From contig CP030885.1 in assembly GCA_006969625.1 (NCBI GenBank), forward strand, positions 4,475,430 through 4,539,429: a stretch of DNA of 64,000 nt, given 5' to 3'. The translations under genes and the position numbers were made by a program. Below are positions 23,569 to 31,807 of the stretch, one piece after another. Each line of letters begins with the position of its first letter. Within the stretch, counting starts at the first letter, position 1. The notes under the pieces were generated by a model. The model searched no databases, had not been told where the DNA came from, and saw nothing but the letters and a program-made list of their open reading frames with translations. The stretch is from Rhodospirillaceae bacterium (GTDB taxonomy: Bacteria > Pseudomonadota > Alphaproteobacteria > Kiloniellales > DSM-21159).

Positions 23569-23616
23569 AGAGACCGTTTGAGAATGGGGCTCCAGGCCCA
23601 TTCTCAAACGGTCTCT
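23569..23616. repeat. 20-bp perfect palindromic hairpin, dispersed repeat family
   Basis: GAGACCGTTTGAGAATGGG, an 8-base loop (GCTCCAGG) and the exact complement form a 20-bp stem counting the outer A-T pair. The DUF2256 stop codon begins at its right edge. A related copy follows secB at 53725-53760 and a half-site occurs near 53044. It may act as a transcription terminator or RNA-stabilising hairpin. There is no T-run. Confidence 0.75.
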
Positions 23617-23783
23617 CAGAACCTCGCCGGCCGCGCTTCGCGGCAGCGCTGCGAGCAGTAGCGCACGGCCGGCCAGTCCTTCGCCCACTTGCGCCGCCAG
23701 GCGAAGGAGCGGCCGCAGGCGGCGCAGAGCTTGCGCGGCAGCTCCGCCTTGCGGCGCATCCGGCCCCGGGTCTTGCCCGTCAC
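23616..23783 (-). CDS. DUF2256 zinc-binding protein
   Basis: A small protein (55 residues from GTG 23783, or 47 from ATG 23759) with CAACGRSFAWRRKWAKDW and RYCSQRC: the C-x2-C...C-x3-C zinc-site pattern of DUF2256. This family is found next to, or fused to, cryptochrome/photolyase proteins. The GTG overlaps the photolyase stop (GTGA), which implies coupled translation. The zinc site may help the photolyase bind DNA; this is inferred. Confidence 0.85.
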   Translation of the reverse strand: MTGKTRGRMRRKAELPRKLCAACGRSFAWRRKWAKDWPAVRYCSQRCREARPARF

Positions 23784-25318
23784 AGCGCGAAGCGGCCCTG
23801 GCGGCCGTCGCCGGACGGGCCGGCCCGCCGCCGGCCGCCCTTGCGTTCGGTCTGCGGCAGGCCGGAGCGGCGGCTGCCGTGCTTGGCCTGGATCGCATCG
23901 GCCGCAGCGCGGTAGCCGGCGGTCTTGCGCAGGCCCCAGACGGCCTCGCGCGCCGCCTTGGCCGCCGCCATGTGGTCGACCAGCGGCGCCGGGTAGTCGA
24001 GCTCCCCCGCCCGCTCCCAGCGCCAGGGTTCCTGCACGAAGCCGTCGGGGACATCCGCCAGCTCCGGCACCCAGGCGCGCACGAAGCGGCCGTCGGGATC
24101 CTGGTCGTAGCCCTGCTTGACCGGGTTGTAGATGCGCACCGTGTTGATGCCGGTGGTGCCCGACTGCATCTGTGTCTGCGCCCAGTGGATGCCCGGCTCG
24201 TAGTCGGTGAAGAGCCGCGCCAGGTGCAGGCCCGTTTCGCGCCAGGGCAGCCAAAGGTGGTAGCTGGCCACCGCCTGCAGCATGGCCCGCATGCGGAAGT
24301 TCATCCAGCCGTCGTGGATCAGCGCGCGCATGCAGGCGTCGACGAAGGGCAGGCCGGTGCGCCCCTCGGCCCAGGCGGCGAAGCGGGCGGGATCGAGGGT
24401 GCGGTCCAGCCCGTCGTAGAGCGGGTGCAGGTTCTCGGTCTCCAGGCGCGGCGCATCCTCCAGCTTCTGCATGAAGTGGCAGTGCCAGTGCAGGCGCCCC
24501 AGGAAGGACTCCAGCGCGCTGCGCCAGCCCGGCGGCGGCGCCGGCATGGCGTGCAGCTCGGCGAGCCGCCGCCTGGCCGCCTGGGTCGCCTCGCGCAAGG
24601 ACACGGTGCCCCAGGCCAAGTGCGGCGAGAGGCGCGAGCAGGCCGTGGCGCCGGTACCGGGGCTGGACATGGCTTTTCGATAGGTTCGGCCGCGCTCGCT
24701 CAGGAAACTCTCGAGCGTCGCCAAACCGGCGCGTCGCCCGCCGCGCTGCCGGCCAGGGCAAGCATCGTCGGCAAGGCCGAGGTCGCGCGGGCCAGGGATC
24801 GTCCCGGGATCGAAACGCTCCAGCGGCGCCAGGGCAACCGGCTGCGCCGCCGGGGGTTGCGCCATGAAGCGGTCCCAGCGGCGTGCCCAGCCGTCGCGGC
24901 TCTTCAGTCCGCGGACGACGCCGTGCTGGCGCGGCTGATGCCAGGCGATGCCGTGGGCGCGCGCCCAGGCGGCCACCTGCCGGTCGCGGGCATAGGTGGC
25001 GGCGTTGCCGGTCTCCTGGTGCGACCAGAGCGCCGAGATGCCGTTTGCGCGGCGCAGCGCCTCCAGCACCTCCACCGCAGCGCCGGTGCGCACCACCAGC
25101 GGCTGGCCGAGGCGGCCGAGATCGTCGCGGAGTTCGCGCAGACTCTCGGCGACGAAGGCCCATTGGCGCCCGCTCGTGTCCGGGCCCCGCCAGATCTCCG
25201 GCTCGGCGATGCAGAGCGGCAGCACCGGCCCCAGCTCCGCCGCCGCGGCTGCCGCCTCGGCCAGCGCCGCATGGTCCCCGGTGCGCAGGTCGCGCTTGAA
25301 CCAGACGACTTGCAGCAT
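23780..25318 (-). CDS. Cryptochrome/photolyase family FAD protein
   Basis: A 512-residue protein. The N-terminal alpha/beta antenna domain starts VVWFKRDLRTGDHAALAEA. The C-terminal FAD domain has WHCHFMQKLEDAP, RTGLPFVDACMRAL, GWMNFRMRAMLQAVASYHLW and GTTGINTVRIYNPVKQ. These match photolyases that repair UV pyrimidine dimers or act as light sensors. The last 40 residues are basic. It overlaps the DCC-family gene upstream (ATGA) and the DUF2256 gene downstream, forming a three-gene operon. The substrate type (CPD or 6-4) cannot be told from the sequence alone. Confidence 0.88.
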   Translation of the reverse strand: MLQVVWFKRDLRTGDHAALAEAAAAAAELGPVLPLCIAEPEIWRGPDTSGRQWAFVAESLRELRDDLGRLGQPLVVRTGAAVEVLEALRRANGISALWSHQETGNAATYARDRQVAAWARAHGIAWHQPRQHGVVRGLKSRDGWARRWDRFMAQPPAAQPVALAPLERFDPGTIPGPRDLGLADDACPGRQRGGRRAGLATLESFLSERGRTYRKAMSSPGTGATACSRLSPHLAWGTVSLREATQAARRRLAELHAMPAPPPGWRSALESFLGRLHWHCHFMQKLEDAPRLETENLHPLYDGLDRTLDPARFAAWAEGRTGLPFVDACMRALIHDGWMNFRMRAMLQAVASYHLWLPWRETGLHLARLFTDYEPGIHWAQTQMQSGTTGINTVRIYNPVKQGYDQDPDGRFVRAWVPELADVPDGFVQEPWRWERAGELDYPAPLVDHMAAAKAAREAVWGLRKTAGYRAAADAIQAKHGSRRSGLPQTERKGGRRRAGPSGDGRQGRFAL

Positions 25319-25692
25319 CACGCGAACCGGCGGGAAATCCACGGCCGGATCTTCAGGAAACCCAGGTAGGCGTGCTCCAAGAGGCGCAGGGCCGGCGGCC
25401 AGGCGGCCAGCGGCGCCAGCCAGCGGAAGCCGGGCAGGCGCCGCCAGACGGCGACGAAGCCGGCGGCGCCGCTGGCCAGCCGCCCGTCCGCCTCGCGCAC
25501 GTGGAAGCGCTGCAGCGCGGCGTCGCGCGACAGGTCGCAGCCCGGCGCGGCGTCGGGCGCCGAGACGTCCTGCCAGGCGATGCGGCCGGCGCGGTCGAGG
25601 CGGCGGTAGAAGGCCACCTCGCGCCGGCACAGCGGGCAGGCGCCGTCGAAGTAGACCGTCAGGTCGCGGGTCGTGCTCGCGGTTTCCGTCAT
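25318..25692 (-). CDS. DCC-family thiol-disulfide oxidoreductase-like protein (DUF393)
   Basis: A 124-residue protein with the DUF393 signature YFDGACPLCRREVAFYRR, containing the DxxCxxC motif near residue 20, and DAALQRFHVREADG. Members are small thioredoxin-like proteins of unknown substrate. The ATG at 25692 is chosen as the family's usual start. Its stop overlaps the photolyase start, so it is the first gene of that operon. Such DCC genes are often near photolyase genes. Confidence 0.85.
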   Translation of the reverse strand: MTETASTTRDLTVYFDGACPLCRREVAFYRRLDRAGRIAWQDVSAPDAAPGCDLSRDAALQRFHVREADGRLASGAAGFVAVWRRLPGFRWLAPLAAWPPALRLLEHAYLGFLKIRPWISRRFA

Positions 25693-25771
25693 ACACTCGA
25701 CATAGGCGGCAAGCCGGTCTAGGGAAGCGGGCCGGCGGCTTGCGCGGCGCGGCAGCGAAGGGAACGAAGGA

Positions 25772-26578
25772 ATGGCGGAGACGGCGATCGGAGTCCTCGG
25801 CTGCGGCGGGCGCATGGGCCGCCTGCTGCTGGCCGGCGTGCTGGACCTGCCGGGCGCGCGGCTGGCCGGCGGCTGCGGCCGGCCGGGCAGCGACGCGCTC
25901 GGTCTCGACCTCGGCACCCTGGCCGGGCGGCCGGCGACCGGCCTGGCTGCGGGCGAGGATCCGCGCGCGGTGTTCGAGGCGAGCGAGGTGGTGATCGACT
26001 TCACCCTGCCGCAGGCCACCGCCGGGCACGCGCAACTCGCCGCCGAGACGGGCACGCGCCTGGTGGTCGGCACCACCGGCCTGCTGGAGGAGCAGCTTGC
26101 CGAGCTGGAGCGTGCAGCGCAGCGGGTGGCGGTGTTGCGGGCGCCAAACATGTCCCTCGGGGTCAACCTGCTGATGGATCTGGTGCGCCAGGCGGCGGCC
26201 AAGCTCGACGCCGCCTACGACATCGAGATTCTGGAGATGCACCACCGCCACAAGGTCGACGCCCCCTCCGGCACGGCGCTGGGTCTGGGCGAGGCGGCAG
26301 CGGCCGGGCGCAACATCGATCTCGATGCGGCCAGCGTGCGCGTGCGCGACGGCCACACCGGTGCTCGGCCGGAAGGCACGATCGGCTTCGCCACCCTGCG
26401 TGGCGGCGACGTCGCCGGCGACCACACGGTGATCTTCGCCGGGCCGGGCGAGCGGCTGGAGCTGGGCCACCGCGCCTCCAGCCGCGCGGTCTTCGTGCAG
26501 GGCGCCCTGAAGGCGGCGCTGTGGCTCGCCGACAAGCCGGCCGGCGCCTACGGCATGGGCGACGTGCTGGGGCTGTAG
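25772..26578 (+). CDS. dapB: 4-hydroxy-tetrahydrodipicolinate reductase
   Basis: A 268-residue enzyme of lysine and diaminopimelate synthesis that reduces the DapA product with NAD(P)H. It has the N-terminal GCGGRMG nucleotide-binding loop, VVGTTGL near residue 105, and the active-site block EMHHRHKVDAPSGTA near residue 150 with the catalytic His and Lys. The C-terminal dimer part ends AYGMGDVLGL. GAAGG precedes the ATG. It faces away from the DCC operon across about 80 bp, a likely divergent promoter. Confidence 0.95.
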   Translation: MAETAIGVLGCGGRMGRLLLAGVLDLPGARLAGGCGRPGSDALGLDLGTLAGRPATGLAAGEDPRAVFEASEVVIDFTLPQATAGHAQLAAETGTRLVVGTTGLLEEQLAELERAAQRVAVLRAPNMSLGVNLLMDLVRQAAAKLDAAYDIEILEMHHRHKVDAPSGTALGLGEAAAAGRNIDLDAASVRVRDGHTGARPEGTIGFATLRGGDVAGDHTVIFAGPGERLELGHRASSRAVFVQGALKAALWLADKPAGAYGMGDVLGL

Positions 26579-26633
26579 CCCGGCTGGCGAGCGCTCGGAA
26601 CCGCAAGGCGATTCGAAACGGCGACGACCCACT

Positions 26634-27809
26634 CTAGCCGGAGGTTGGGCGCTCCTTGATGACATGCGGATGGATGGCCGCGGCCGTCGCCAGCGAAATC
26701 GCGGCCGTCGAGACGAACATGGCCTCGGCGCCGAATGCGCTTGCCAGGAAGCCCGCAGCTACCGGGCCCAGCGCGCTGCCGGCGGCAACGGCGATGAGCG
26801 CGGCCGTGAAGCTGCGGGCGGGAAGCTCTGGGAAGAGACGTTCCGACCAGAAGGCCAGAACCGCGCTCATCGTCATCACGAAGGCGCCCTGCAGGCTGGC
26901 CGAGAGGATCACGCCGGCCCACGAGGTCGGCGTCAGCGCGACCAGGAGCAGCGAGAGCGTGGAGCCGAGCAGGAGAAGGCGGAGCAAGCCGGCGAGGCCG
27001 AGCGCCGCCTTGACCGCCCCCGTGGCCAGCCCGACCAGGCCGAAGATGCCGAAGCTGAGGAAGATGATCGCCGAGGACGCGCCGGCCGGGACATGGGACA
27101 AGCTGCCGGCCTGCTCGATCCGGTCGGCGGCGAAGGAGATGTAGATCGCGGTGGTCGTGCCATAGGACAGCGCGATCCCGTAGAGGGGTATGGCCGATCT
27201 GTGCAGCAGCACGCCCCATGGCTGAGGAGAGCTCGGCCCCCAACGTCCCGCCGAGTCCCGCAGAGCCGCCAGGTTCCCAAGAAGGGCGACGGCGCTGGCG
27301 ATGGCGAAGGCCGCCCAGGCGATGCGCCACGACAGTCCGCTGGCACCCACGAGGAGCGCCGCCGCCCCGGCGGCCGCGACCCCGAGACTCGTCCCGGTGC
27401 TGACGATCGAGAGGGCGGCGGGGCGCGCCTCGTCGCGCAAGCGGCGACTCACGATATTGTTGAACGGCGACCAGGCGAAGCCGGCGCTCGTCATCGCCAG
27501 GAAAACACCGATGGCAAGGAGCGGCAGGCTGTGAGCCGACGCGACCAGTCCCATGCCGAGAGTCGCGGCGCACAGGCCCAAGAGGACCGGCAGCCTCGGC
27601 CCGCGCTGCGACAAGGCGGCATAGGCCGCGATCAGGCCGAGGAGCATGCCCAGGAACCCTAGGCCGGAGACGAGACCCGCGGTCTCGGTGGTGAGAGAGA
27701 AGGCCGATCTGAACTCCGACAGGAACAGCCCGAACCCCATGCGGGCCGGCCCGTAGGTAACCGCGGTCGCGGCGAAGCCGGCGGCGGACAATCTCCAGAA
27801 CGGCCTCAT
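26634..27809 (-). CDS. MFS transporter
   Basis: A 391-residue membrane protein with about twelve hydrophobic segments and no long soluble part. The N-terminal half has YGPARMGFGLFLSEFRSAF and the loop ALSQRGPRLPVLLGL, which fits the conserved MFS loop between helices 2 and 3. It belongs to the YbfB/UMF1-like group of general MFS permeases. The substrate is unknown. It converges with dapB 55 bp away. Confidence 0.85.
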   Translation of the reverse strand: MRPFWRLSAAGFAATAVTYGPARMGFGLFLSEFRSAFSLTTETAGLVSGLGFLGMLLGLIAAYAALSQRGPRLPVLLGLCAATLGMGLVASAHSLPLLAIGVFLAMTSAGFAWSPFNNIVSRRLRDEARPAALSIVSTGTSLGVAAAGAAALLVGASGLSWRIAWAAFAIASAVALLGNLAALRDSAGRWGPSSPQPWGVLLHRSAIPLYGIALSYGTTTAIYISFAADRIEQAGSLSHVPAGASSAIIFLSFGIFGLVGLATGAVKAALGLAGLLRLLLLGSTLSLLLVALTPTSWAGVILSASLQGAFVMTMSAVLAFWSERLFPELPARSFTAALIAVAAGSALGPVAAGFLASAFGAEAMFVSTAAISLATAAAIHPHVIKERPTSG

Positions 27810-27902
27810 CCTCCGTACCTGGCAGCCCGCGCCTGCGGAACAAGAGGTCTCCCTCGGATGCGTGCCGCCGTGCGTTGCGAACGGACGGCAAGAACGGGGG
27901 AG

Positions 27903-28616
27903 CTAGAAGTCCAGCTTTGCGGCGCCGAGGACGCGGCCCGGACCGGTCGCCTGGACGACGACGGCGGCGCCGGCGCGGCCCTCGGCACGCGCCGCGGCCA
28001 GATCCAGCGGCAGCTCCAACGCCTGACCGTCCCAGGCGGCCAGCCGTTCGAAGCGGCGCACCACGTGGGCATGTCCCAGGCGGCGACCGGCGTTCTCACC
28101 GCGCGCAACCTGGGTCTCGTGCCAGGCGTCCCAGACCGCCAGCCAGACCGTCGCCCCTTCCGGCGGCGGCCTTCCGGTGCCGATCCGAACCGCCGTGTTC
28201 GACAGCGCGACCGCCACGGCGGGCGGTGTCTCGGCCGCCATGGCGATGGCGTTGGCGACGGCTTTGCGGCGCGAGCCGATGACGTCGTAGGTGCCGTCGA
28301 CGACGATCTGCGGCGTGTAGACCGTGCGCCGCGCCATGCGCCGCGCATAGGCGCGCTGGCGGGCGGTGTGGGCCGGATTCGCGAAGGGGTCGGGCCAGCC
28401 GATGTAGTCCCAGTAGTCGACGTGCAGCGACAGCGCGATCACGTCGTCGCGTCCGGCCAGCTCGGCCAGCAGGGCGTCGGCCGGCGGGCAGGAGCTGCAG
28501 CCCTGACTGGTGTAGAGCTCCACCACCACCGGCGCGCGCCCCTGCGCCACCGTGGCCTGCGGCAGCAGCAGAAGCAGGGCGGCCAAGGCCGCGGGGAGAA
28601 GGCGGTGCAACGGCAT
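27903..28616 (-). CDS. DUF1223 secreted thioredoxin-like protein
   Basis: A 237-residue protein with a signal peptide (residues 1-24, LLPAALAALLLLLPQATVAQ) and the DUF1223 core VVELYTSQGCSSCPPADALL, whose CSSC resembles a thioredoxin active site, followed by LSLHVDYWDYIGWPDPFA and TPQIVVDG. It is exported and probably handles disulfides or a metal; the substrate is unknown. Length matches the family. Confidence 0.88.
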   Translation of the reverse strand: MPLHRLLPAALAALLLLLPQATVAQGRAPVVVELYTSQGCSSCPPADALLAELAGRDDVIALSLHVDYWDYIGWPDPFANPAHTARQRAYARRMARRTVYTPQIVVDGTYDVIGSRRKAVANAIAMAAETPPAVAVALSNTAVRIGTGRPPPEGATVWLAVWDAWHETQVARGENAGRRLGHAHVVRRFERLAAWDGQALELPLDLAAARAEGRAGAAVVVQATGPGRVLGAAKLDF

Positions 28617-28884
28617 GGGCGAGATCCTAGGCGCCGCACGGCATCACGGGAAAATCAACATGGGGTGATGCGTCCGGACGCCTGCGCCGGCCCAGCCGAT
28701 CGCGGACGACGAAGTTAACCGGTTACGGGCGCACCGGGTGCGCATTTTCCGCTCGACCGGCGCGCCGCAGCTCCTTTACGGTTTTGTGACGCGCCCGCGC
28801 CAGGCTTGGCCCGGTTGCCCACCACAGGCGCGGCTGTAGCGGCACCCGTCCGCCGGCCGCGCCGGCACGACGAAGGAGACGCCG

Positions 28885-29472
28885 GTGAAGCCTGCGACCC
28901 TGGCAATGGCGAGCCTGGCAATGGCGATCCTGGCGCTGACGTGCCTCGCCGTGCCCCTGCCGCCGACGCTCGTCGCCGCGGCCGAGCCCGTGCCGCGGTC
29001 GGCGCAGCAGGCGCGCGCGCCCGATGCAAGCATGCCCGACGCCCACACCCTCGCCTGCTTCCTGCTCAACAGCATGACCCGGGCCGCGCCCGAGCGCGCC
29101 CGGCGCGAGACGCTGCTGCGCGCGGCGCTTTCCAGCGGCTGCCTGGCGATGCCGGCGGCCAGCCCCTTCCGCGGCGACGCGCAGCGACAGGCGCGTGCCG
29201 GTGCGCGCCAAGGCGTACCGCCGCGGCCACCGCGCCTTGCCGACCTGGAGACGCGTAAGGCCCGGCACGCCGCAGACCCCCTGTTCCGCCGCTGCCTGCT
29301 GTGGGCCTTCACCGGCTACCCGAGCGGCCTGGACGAGACCTACTGCACCGGCACCTTCCACCTGCTGCCGAGCGGCTTCGCACTGACCTGCGAGACCTAC
29401 CTGAAGAGCGGTTTCCCGACACCGCTCGACCGCAAGGCCTGCCAGCTCTTCTGGCGCGAGCGGCTGCAATAG
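28885..29472 (+). CDS. Secreted hypothetical protein with conserved cysteines
   Basis: A 195-residue protein with a signal peptide or membrane anchor (residues about 5-33) and six cysteines in the mature part (LACFLL, SGCLAM, FRRCLLWAF, YCTGTF, LTCETYL, KACQLF). These could form three disulfides in the periplasm. The start is GTG at 28885 with AAGGAG upstream. No family is recognised. It is separated from DUF1223 by a 268-bp divergent region without another gene. Confidence 0.6.
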   Translation: MKPATLAMASLAMAILALTCLAVPLPPTLVAAAEPVPRSAQQARAPDASMPDAHTLACFLLNSMTRAAPERARRETLLRAALSSGCLAMPAASPFRGDAQRQARAGARQGVPPRPPRLADLETRKARHAADPLFRRCLLWAFTGYPSGLDETYCTGTFHLLPSGFALTCETYLKSGFPTPLDRKACQLFWRERLQ

Positions 29473-29569
29473 GCGGCGGAGCCGGTCGACCCCTCGTAGC
29501 CCCCCTCGAGCGAAACCGGCGCACTGCGGATCGGGAGCAAGGGCGCCGGCGCGGCGTTCGCTATGCGCC

Positions 29570-30400
29570 ATGGCTTCGAAGAACCCAGACACCGGGCGGC
29601 GCAACGGCGGTCCGAAAGGTCGCGACGGCGCCGCACCGCCGCTGCGCCTGCACTCGACCGAGGTCTACGAGACAATCCGGCGCGACGGCGAGGAGGAACT
29701 GCGCCGTCCGCTGGTCTCCCTCTGGTGGTCGGGCGTGGCCGCCGGGCTGGCGATCTCAAGCTCGCTCGTCGCCGAAGGCATGCTGCACAAGCACCTGCCG
29801 GAGGCCGAGTGGACGGTACTGATCTCCAGCTTCGGCTATGCGGTCGGCTTCCTGATCGTCGTGCTCGGCCGCCTGCAGCTCTTCACCGAGAACACCATCA
29901 CCGCGATCCTGCCGCTTTTGGCCGACCCGAGCCGCCTGTGCCTCTGGCAGACCGGGCGGCTGTGGGGCGTCGTCCTGGTCGCCAACCTGGTGGGCACCGG
30001 GGCCGCCGCCGGCATCGCGGTGGTGCTGGGTATCGCCGACGAGGCGCAGTTGCGGGCGCTGGTCGAAGTCGCCTTGCCGGTCGCCGAGAAGGGCGCCATG
30101 CAGACGCTGGTCACCGGCATTCCGGCCGGCTTCCTGATCGCCGCCATGGTCTGGATGCTGCCGTCCTCGCGCAGCTTCGAGTTCTGGGTCATCCTGACGG
30201 TCACCTACGTCATCGGAATTGCCGGATTCAGCCACGTGATCGCCGGCTCGACCGAGGCCTATCTTCTGATCTTCGAAGGCCGGATGACGCTCGGCCAGGG
30301 CCTGTTCGGCTTCCTGCTGCCCTGCTTCGCCGGCAACGTCATCGGGGGCACCCTGCTGTTCGCCCTGCTCGCCTACGGCCAGGTCAAGGAGGAGATCTAG
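29570..30400 (+). CDS. Formate/nitrite transporter family protein (YfdC-like)
   Basis: A 276-residue membrane protein with a hydrophilic N-terminus (about 45 residues) and six membrane segments. It has the FNT patterns GFLIVVLGRLQLFTENTITA and VIGIAGFSHVIAGSTEAYL. FNT channels pass small monovalent anions such as formate or nitrite. The polar N-terminal tail and the sequence resemble the YfdC subgroup, whose substrate is not known. Its TAG stop overlaps the rsmB stop on the other strand (shared CTAG). Confidence 0.85.
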   Translation: MASKNPDTGRRNGGPKGRDGAAPPLRLHSTEVYETIRRDGEEELRRPLVSLWWSGVAAGLAISSSLVAEGMLHKHLPEAEWTVLISSFGYAVGFLIVVLGRLQLFTENTITAILPLLADPSRLCLWQTGRLWGVVLVANLVGTGAAAGIAVVLGIADEAQLRALVEVALPVAEKGAMQTLVTGIPAGFLIAAMVWMLPSSRSFEFWVILTVTYVIGIAGFSHVIAGSTEAYLLIFEGRMTLGQGLFGFLLPCFAGNVIGGTLLFALLAYGQVKEEI

Positions 30401-31761
30401 ACCCGCCGCAGTCTGACCGCGTAGAAGCCGTCGAGACCGCCGGCCTCGGCCAGGTGGCACGGCAGGGTGCGCAGGGCGCCGCCGCCGTCGATCAGCTCCG
30501 CCAGGCCGCCGACCTCCGCCGGGTCCAGACGTTCGCGCACCGCCGGCGCGCCTTCGGCCAGCACCGCCTCGACCACCTCCGGCCCCTCCTCCGGCTGCAG
30601 CGAGCAGACGGCGTAGACCAGCGGCGCGCCCGGCTCGGCGCAGGCGATGGCGTTGGCGAGCAGGCGCTTCTGCACGGCGACGATGGCCGGCAGATCCTCG
30701 ACCCGCTTCAGGTGGGCGATGTCCGGGTGGCGGCGCAGGGTGCCGGTGGCCGAGCAGGGGGCGTCGAGCAGCACCGCCTCGGCCGGCCGCGGCGGCCGCC
30801 ATGCGCCGGCGTCGGCCGCCACCGTCGGCACCGCCAGGCCGAGCCGCGCCAGGTTGTCGACCAGCCGGCGCAGGCGCTCGGCGTCGGCGTCGACGGCCAC
30901 CGCCTTGGCGCCGGCGAGGGCGAGTTGCGCCGTCTTGCCGCCGGGCGCGGCGCAGAACTCCAGGGTGCGCTTGCCGGCCACATCGCCGAGCAGGCGCGCC
31001 GGCAGGGCGGCGGCGGCGTCCTGCACCCACCAGGCACCCTCGGCATAGCCGGCCAGGCGGGCGACTTCGCCGCGGCCGGGCGGCAGGCGCAGGCTACCGG
31101 TCGGCAGCACTTGCGCCTCCAGCTCGGCCGCCCAGGTCTCGGCGCCCGCCGGGTCGCGCAGGCTGAGGTCGAGCGGCGGCTCGCTGGCCTGGACCGCGGC
31201 GATCGCCCGGGTTCGCTCTTCGCCGTAGGCGACCACCCAACTGCGCCACAGCCAATCCGGCGTGTCGGCGCGCGCCGCGTCCAGCTCGGCCAGCCAGGCC
31301 GGCCCCTCGCGCTCCAGCCGGCGCAGCACCGCGGTGATCAGCCTCTTGAAGCCGGCCTGCTTGCCCTTTTCCGCCAGCCGCAGGGTTTCGGCCAGGGCGG
31401 CGTGCGGCGGCGTGCCGAGGATCAGGAGCTGGCAGGCCCCCAGCCGCAGCAGGTCCTGGACGATGGAGAACTGCGGCTTCAGCGGCCGCTCCAGGCAGCG
31501 GCCGATCAAGGCGTCCAGGCTGCCCAGCCGGCGCAGGCAGGTGGCGACCAGCAGGCGCGCGAAGGCGCGGTCGCGCGGCGCCAGCAGGCCGAGGCGGTGC
31601 TCGGCCGCCAGCGCCTCGTCGAGCGCCACATGCCCGCGCAGCACGGCGCGCAGCAGGTCGAGCGCCACGCGGCGTGGGTTGGGGGCGGGCTTGCGCGGCC
31701 CGGCGGTCTCGGGGGCGGTCTCGGGGGCGGTCTCGGGGGCGTTCGGGTTGGCGTCGGTCAT
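30397..31761 (-). CDS. rsmB: 16S rRNA m5C methyltransferase RsmB-like
   Basis: A 454-residue protein. It has an N-terminal NusB-like RNA-binding domain (about 25-160, RRVALDLLRAVLRGHVALDEAL) and a C-terminal SAM domain with LEFCAAPGGKTAQLALAG, DAPCSATGTLRRHPDI (first catalytic Cys) and YAVCSLQPEEGPEVV (second Cys). It methylates a cytosine in 16S rRNA; RsmB (C967) is the closest family. A short repeated peptide (ETAPETAPETAP) lies near the N-terminus, encoded by GTCTCGGGGGCG-type repeats. Confidence 0.9.
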   Translation of the reverse strand: MTDANPNAPETAPETAPETAGPRKPAPNPRRVALDLLRAVLRGHVALDEALAAEHRLGLLAPRDRAFARLLVATCLRRLGSLDALIGRCLERPLKPQFSIVQDLLRLGACQLLILGTPPHAALAETLRLAEKGKQAGFKRLITAVLRRLEREGPAWLAELDAARADTPDWLWRSWVVAYGEERTRAIAAVQASEPPLDLSLRDPAGAETWAAELEAQVLPTGSLRLPPGRGEVARLAGYAEGAWWVQDAAAALPARLLGDVAGKRTLEFCAAPGGKTAQLALAGAKAVAVDADAERLRRLVDNLARLGLAVPTVAADAGAWRPPRPAEAVLLDAPCSATGTLRRHPDIAHLKRVEDLPAIVAVQKRLLANAIACAEPGAPLVYAVCSLQPEEGPEVVEAVLAEGAPAVRERLDPAEVGGLAELIDGGGALRTLPCHLAEAGGLDGFYAVRLRRV

Positions 31762-31807
31762 GGTCGGGCCGATGTAGCGCGCAAGGCGGCCCGGCGAAAG
31801 GCCGCCC

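Noticed and set aside
25319-26665. Upstream extension of the photolyase frame giving a 961-residue protein
   Set aside because: The extension is antisense to dapB and out of frame with the DCC gene; the conserved photolyase start (VVWFKRDLR) fixes the ATG at 25318.
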